This document shows positions 61,129-64,000 of a stretch of DNA of 64,000 bases, one piece after another. Made by a program: the position numbers and the translations under genes. How positions within the stretch are numbered: the first letter of the stretch is position 1; every line of letters begins with the position of its first letter. The DNA is from an uncultured Clostridia bacterium (GTDB lineage Bacteria > Bacillota > Clostridia > TANB77 > CAG-508): assembly GCA_904381285.1 (NCBI GenBank), contig CAJFII010000001.1, forward strand, positions 62,001 to 126,000, written 5' to 3'. Under the pieces are notes generated by a model that had not been told where the DNA came from, made no database searches, and worked only from the letters and a program-made list of their open reading frames with translations.

Positions 61129-62097
61129 ATGCTGTGGAGAATAATATTAGTGATAATAGGATTCATCCTTTTGGTAAAAGGAGCTGATTTCTTAGTAAGT
61201 GCTGCGACAAGTGTTGCAAAAAAATTTGGTTTATCAGAAATGTTAATAGGGTTAACTATTGTAGCAATAGGAACTTCACTTCCAGAAATATTTATTACTA
61301 TTACATCTTCTATAGAAGGACACTCTGATTTAATAATAGGAAATGCTATAGGTAGTTGCATATGCAACTTTTTGCTGGTTATGGGTATTTCAACTTTAGT
61401 AAGACCAGTTAAATTTGATAAGAGAATTGTAAAAAGACATATTCCAATTGGAATTATTACTATGTGTTTACTTCTATTTTTAGGTAATACTCAAAAATTA
61501 GGAGAAGCTCAAACAATTACAAGAGGACAAGGAATAATATTACTTTTATTTACCCTAGCATATATTATATATACTATATATGAAGAGAAAAAAATAAAAA
61601 ATGAAAAAATAGATGAAGAAATTATAAAAGATGTTGAAGCAAGGGAAAAAAATTCCATAATTACAATTATTATTTATATGATATTAGGTATAATTGGACT
61701 AAAGTTCGGTTCAGATTTTGTTGTAGATAATTCAATAATAATTGCAAAAAATTTTGGCTTATCTGAAAAATTTATAGGAATGACTATAATTGCAGTAGGA
61801 ACAGCATTACCTGAAATTATAACTGGAATTATAGCAGCTAAAAGAGATGAAACAGACTTATTATTAGGAAATATTACAGGTTCAAACATATTAAATTTAT
61901 GCTTACTAATTGGGTTAGGAGCAGTAATTAATCCACTAATATTTAGTACAGATTTTAATGCAAGTATAATCTTTTTAATAGTAATAACTATAGCATTGTT
62001 ATTAATAGCAACAATAAATAAAAAGAGTGAACTAGACAAAAAAAGAGGAATTCTATTAATAGTAATGTACATTGTTTATATTTTCAGCATCATTTAA
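61129..62097 (+). CDS. Calcium/sodium antiporter of the CaCA family (YrbG type)
   Basis: A 322-residue membrane protein with ten hydrophobic helices and two alpha repeats: GADFLVSAATSVAKKFGLSEMLIGLTIVAIGTSLPEI (about 19-55) and FGSDFVVDNSIIIAKNFGLSEKFIGMTIIAVGTALPEI (about 188-225). The repeats carry the cation-binding acidic residues. Probably exports Ca in exchange for Na or H. RBS AAGGAGAG. Upstream promoter not evident. Confidence 0.93.
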   Translation: MLWRIILVIIGFILLVKGADFLVSAATSVAKKFGLSEMLIGLTIVAIGTSLPEIFITITSSIEGHSDLIIGNAIGSCICNFLLVMGISTLVRPVKFDKRIVKRHIPIGIITMCLLLFLGNTQKLGEAQTITRGQGIILLLFTLAYIIYTIYEEKKIKNEKIDEEIIKDVEAREKNSIITIIIYMILGIIGLKFGSDFVVDNSIIIAKNFGLSEKFIGMTIIAVGTALPEIITGIIAAKRDETDLLLGNITGSNILNLCLLIGLGAVINPLIFSTDFNASIIFLIVITIALLLIATINKKSELDKKRGILLIVMYIVYIFSII

Positions 62098-62120
62098 ACT
62101 AAATTAGCAATAAAGATATA

Positions 62121-62149
62121 TTGCATAATTTAACATAAAGTGATAAAAT
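62121..62149 (+). promoter_or_regulatory. Promoter of the SpoIIID-like gene
   Basis: TTGCAT (62121-62126), 17 bases, TAAAAT (62144-62149). Confidence 0.6.
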
Positions 62150-62185
62150 ATATGAAAACCAATAAAGGAAGGTAGGAAGGTTCAT

Positions 62186-63791
<1,606 letters not shown>

Positions 63792-63796
63792 AATCA

Positions 63797-63841
63797 AAAA
63801 ATACAAATTTCTAAATATAGTAGAAATTTGTATTTTTTTAT
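63797..63841 (+). terminator. Rho-independent terminator
   Basis: AAATACAAATTTCTA pairs with TAGAAATTTGTATTT, followed by T, after eno. Confidence 0.85.
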
Positions 63842-63878
63842 GATATTATGTGAAAAAAAGTAGTATAAGGGGAAAATT

Positions 63879-64000
63879 ATGAGCAACTTAATAGGAATTA
63901 TTGCATCTTATGCATTTATTATAGTAGTAATAATAGTAGCGAAATTATTTGAAAAAATAGGGAAAGAAGCAAGTAGAAAATTTATTCATATTGCACTTTG
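63879..64000 (+). CDS. Dolichol/phytol kinase-like membrane protein (5' part)
   Basis: Only the first 40 residues are inside the window (MSNLIGIIASYAFIIVVIIVAKLFEKIG then KEASRKFIHIA). One membrane helix followed by the SRKFIHI element, typical of dolichol kinase/CDP-diglyceride-type lipid kinases. RBS AAGGGG. Continues past 64000. Confidence 0.6.
   Translation, partial: MSNLIGIIASYAFIIVVIIVAKLFEKIGKEASRKFIHIAL

Overview
This is an AT-rich chromosomal segment of a spore-forming Gram-positive bacterium. CtsR-McsA-McsB-ClpC, WhiA, SpoVT, YtfJ/GerW, a SpoIIID-like regulator, IreB-RuvX-DUF1292 and FtsEX point to Firmicutes, most likely an uncultured gut-type clostridium. The prepilin-like N-termini of the KGITLISLVITI type fit that, but the exact taxon is a guess.

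Layout: 1-4.6 kb is the class III heat-shock operon. 4.6-7.6 kb holds two tandem pilin-like genes with duplicated leaders. 7.6-13.3 kb has a cation transporter, two hypotheticals and addA. 13.4-19.6 kb has a Phd/RelE-type toxin-antitoxin pair, prmC, whiA, hemW and a split transketolase. 19.7-23.9 kb carries ftsEX, an M23 peptidase and an S41 peptidase, probably a cell-wall hydrolysis module. 24-26.7 kb is a tRNA-Val/Asp/Phe cluster followed by DNA of different codon use (one unknown gene, a block of stable hairpins, an FGE-like gene). 26.8-32.5 kb has padR plus a divergent SEDS protein, then a CpaE/MinD-like ATPase with AT-hooks and a degenerate GGDEF protein. 32.5-43.2 kb is core: ireB, ruvX, DUF1292, a CAP protein, rqcP, dnaE, an RluA-type synthase, a two-component system, DUF2953 and ytfJ. 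43.4-53 kb has fic, recD2, comF, a KAP NTPase, spoVT, alaS, a HIT protein and a class D sortase. 53-55.45 kb is a tRNA-His/Gln pair followed by a decayed mobilizable element (HEPN-MNT, MobV remnant) between two identical 36-bp repeats. 55.5-61 kb is a redox cluster (LysR, flavodoxins, aldo-keto reductases, CMD-cupin, MerR). The end holds a Ca/Na exchanger, the SpoIIID-like gene, enolase and a truncated kinase-like gene.

Main observation: six conserved genes (addA, whiA, recD2, comF, spoVT, merR) each contain one extra C that makes an in-frame CGG codon exactly where the protein needs a glycine. Skipping that C (+1) turns CGGN into GGN (Gly) and restores a full-length family-typical protein each time: Walker A of AddA, HKAQGSEFD of RecD2, RIKEGDP of SpoVT, YEKEGLI of MerR. 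Reading both strands by eye, I found no CGG read as arginine in any other AT-rich core gene. The only zero-frame CGG codons are in three genes whose codon use or context suggests acquisition. I infer that CGG is not a normal sense codon here and that it works, or is tolerated, as a +1 recoding signal.
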